Origin: Chlamydia trachomatis | GTDB lineage: Bacteria; Chlamydiota; Chlamydiia; Chlamydiales; JAAKFR01 | NCBI GenBank assembly: GCA_945861315.1 | Contig: CAMAUB010000072.1 | Location: 1-6,848, forward strand | Length of the DNA stretch: 6,848 nucleotides | Reading direction: 5' to 3' | Shown here: piece by piece, positions 6,029 through 6,848 of the stretch | Layout of the letters: each line of letters opens with the position of its first letter | How positions within the stretch are numbered: position 1 is the first letter of the stretch | Position numbers and translations under genes: made by a program | Notes under the pieces: generated by a model | Database searches by the model: none | What the model was told of the DNA's origin: nothing | Seen by the model: only the letters and a program-made list of their open reading frames with translations

Positions 6029-6848
6029 ATGAAGAGCATTTGGGAAAGATTATTTTTAAGCATGACACTTATCCTTATTGTGGTTGCAATTCTAAGTTAT
6101 GCCGTTCCTAAATTTTTTTTAAAAAAAGAGATCAGTGAAGTTGGAAAAGTCATTACAGACAAATTTTCCGAAGTAGAAAATAAAGTGGGGCTAATTGTCA
6201 CCTCCTTAGTTACTGATCGTTTTATTGAGCAAGCGATGGTTTTGAAGGGGGTTACAAAAATTCTTTCCGAGATAAAAATTCAGGAAAAAGATCTCAGCAT
6301 AAATCAGCTTGCAAGTGAATTAATCGAGTATGCACCAAGTATCTCTTATCTACAAATAACAGACTCATCTGACGGAAGTTTGATTGTGGTGCCAGAAAAT
6401 GCCCAGCTTTATCAACCGATATGGGCGCCAATTGACAACACACAACTTTTGATTCGTATTCCAGAAAAAGGGGAGCAGACCTACCTAGCAAAATTGGACA
6501 CAGATAACTCAACCCGGCAAGAGAAGTATTATTTTCTCTATCCAAGTACAGAGCAAGTCGCTCAATTTAATAACTTCAATTCAAAGATTCCATCTTATTC
6601 GATCGGTGAAACACCTAATCAGTTTTTTGAAGCTATGAGTGCTAAAGAGCAACAAACCTTGGATAAAGCTACAATGATTCAAATGCTTCTTAAAAAACGT
6701 GATGCTGCAGGAATTTTATTGGTTGATCCCTTAGCACAAAGAGGCCTCTCTTTGCTTTCGAGCGAACTTTTTCTTGTGAAGCCTATTTTAAAGAAAGAAA
6801 AAACAAGTGATCTGCCCAAGCTTTTTGTAAGTCAAGAAGGAGATCGCT
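6029..6848 (+). CDS. Unrecognised membrane-anchored sensor-like protein, 3' end outside the window
   Basis: An open frame of 273 codons runs from ATG at 6029 to the window edge without a stop. Residues 8-27 form one hydrophobic helix (LFLSMTLILIVVAILSYAV), preceded by Lys/Arg and followed by PKFFLKK, consistent with a cytoplasmic N-terminus and exported downstream region. A long, probably helical stretch (about 32-85) leads into a mixed alpha/beta region with ISYLQITDSSDGSLIVV (105-121). This order (helix anchor, long helix, then a 'YLQITD..DG' strand-turn) resembles extracytoplasmic Cache-type sensor domains. Such domains are usually followed by a second membrane helix, often HAMP, and an output domain such as a kinase, methyl-accepting or PP2C phosphatase module. 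No such part lies within the window. A chlamydial RsbU-like phosphatase sensor is one possibility, not demonstrated. There is no clear Shine-Dalgarno sequence; Met12 (6062) is an alternative start but would shorten the membrane helix. It is transcribed away from the efflux operon. Confidence 0.8.
   Translation, partial: MKSIWERLFLSMTLILIVVAILSYAVPKFFLKKEISEVGKVITDKFSEVENKVGLIVTSLVTDRFIEQAMVLKGVTKILSEIKIQEKDLSINQLASELIEYAPSISYLQITDSSDGSLIVVPENAQLYQPIWAPIDNTQLLIRIPEKGEQTYLAKLDTDNSTRQEKYYFLYPSTEQVAQFNNFNSKIPSYSIGETPNQFFEAMSAKEQQTLDKATMIQMLLKKRDAAGILLVDPLAQRGLSLLSSELFLVKPILKKEKTSDLPKLFVSQEGDR

Noticed and set aside
6294..6545. Minus-strand open frame of 83 codons
   Set aside because: It is antisense to the continuous 273-codon plus-strand frame, which has a better start, membrane helix and length.

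Overview
The window looks like a chromosomal segment of a Gram-negative bacterium of moderate-to-low GC. The evidence is a complete tripartite RND efflux operon, which needs two membranes, plus lipobox signal peptides on both the adaptor and the outer-membrane channel. The lineage cannot be fixed from the sequence. AT-rich spacers, a cysteine-rich outer-membrane lipoprotein and a divergent single-pass sensor-like protein would fit an environmental chlamydia (Parachlamydia, Simkania or Waddlia type) or another host-associated Gram-negative, but this is only a suggestion.

Layout. Positions 1-288 hold no gene. They carry a repeat cluster: an imperfect inverted repeat with arms at 1-34 and 38-71, a perfect 86-bp tandem duplication (30-204), and a shortened, diverged third copy of its right end (241-286). 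The cluster stops two bases from the stop codon of the first gene. Positions 289-5971 are one minus-strand operon, transcribed from right to left: periplasmic adaptor (MFP, 4802-5971), inner-membrane RND pump (1713-4799) and outer-membrane channel (OMF, 289-1713). The adaptor and pump genes are 2 nt apart. The pump and channel genes share one base (TAATG), with a clear AGGAGA ribosome-binding site just upstream of the channel start. A 57-bp AT-rich spacer (5972-6028) separates the operon from a divergent plus-strand gene (6029 to beyond 6848). That gene encodes an unrecognised protein with one N-terminal membrane segment and a large, probably extracytoplasmic region. It is cut by the window end.

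How the genes work together. The three operon products should form one envelope-spanning proton-driven exporter, with the adaptor linking pump to channel. All signature residues of the proton relay are present in the pump, so the system looks functional. No TetR- or MarR-type regulator is visible. The only neighbour on the promoter side is the sensor-like protein, and any link between it and the pump is speculative. I found no convincing novel system. The best leads are the repeat cluster, the truncated sensor-like protein and the extra cysteines of the channel lipoprotein.
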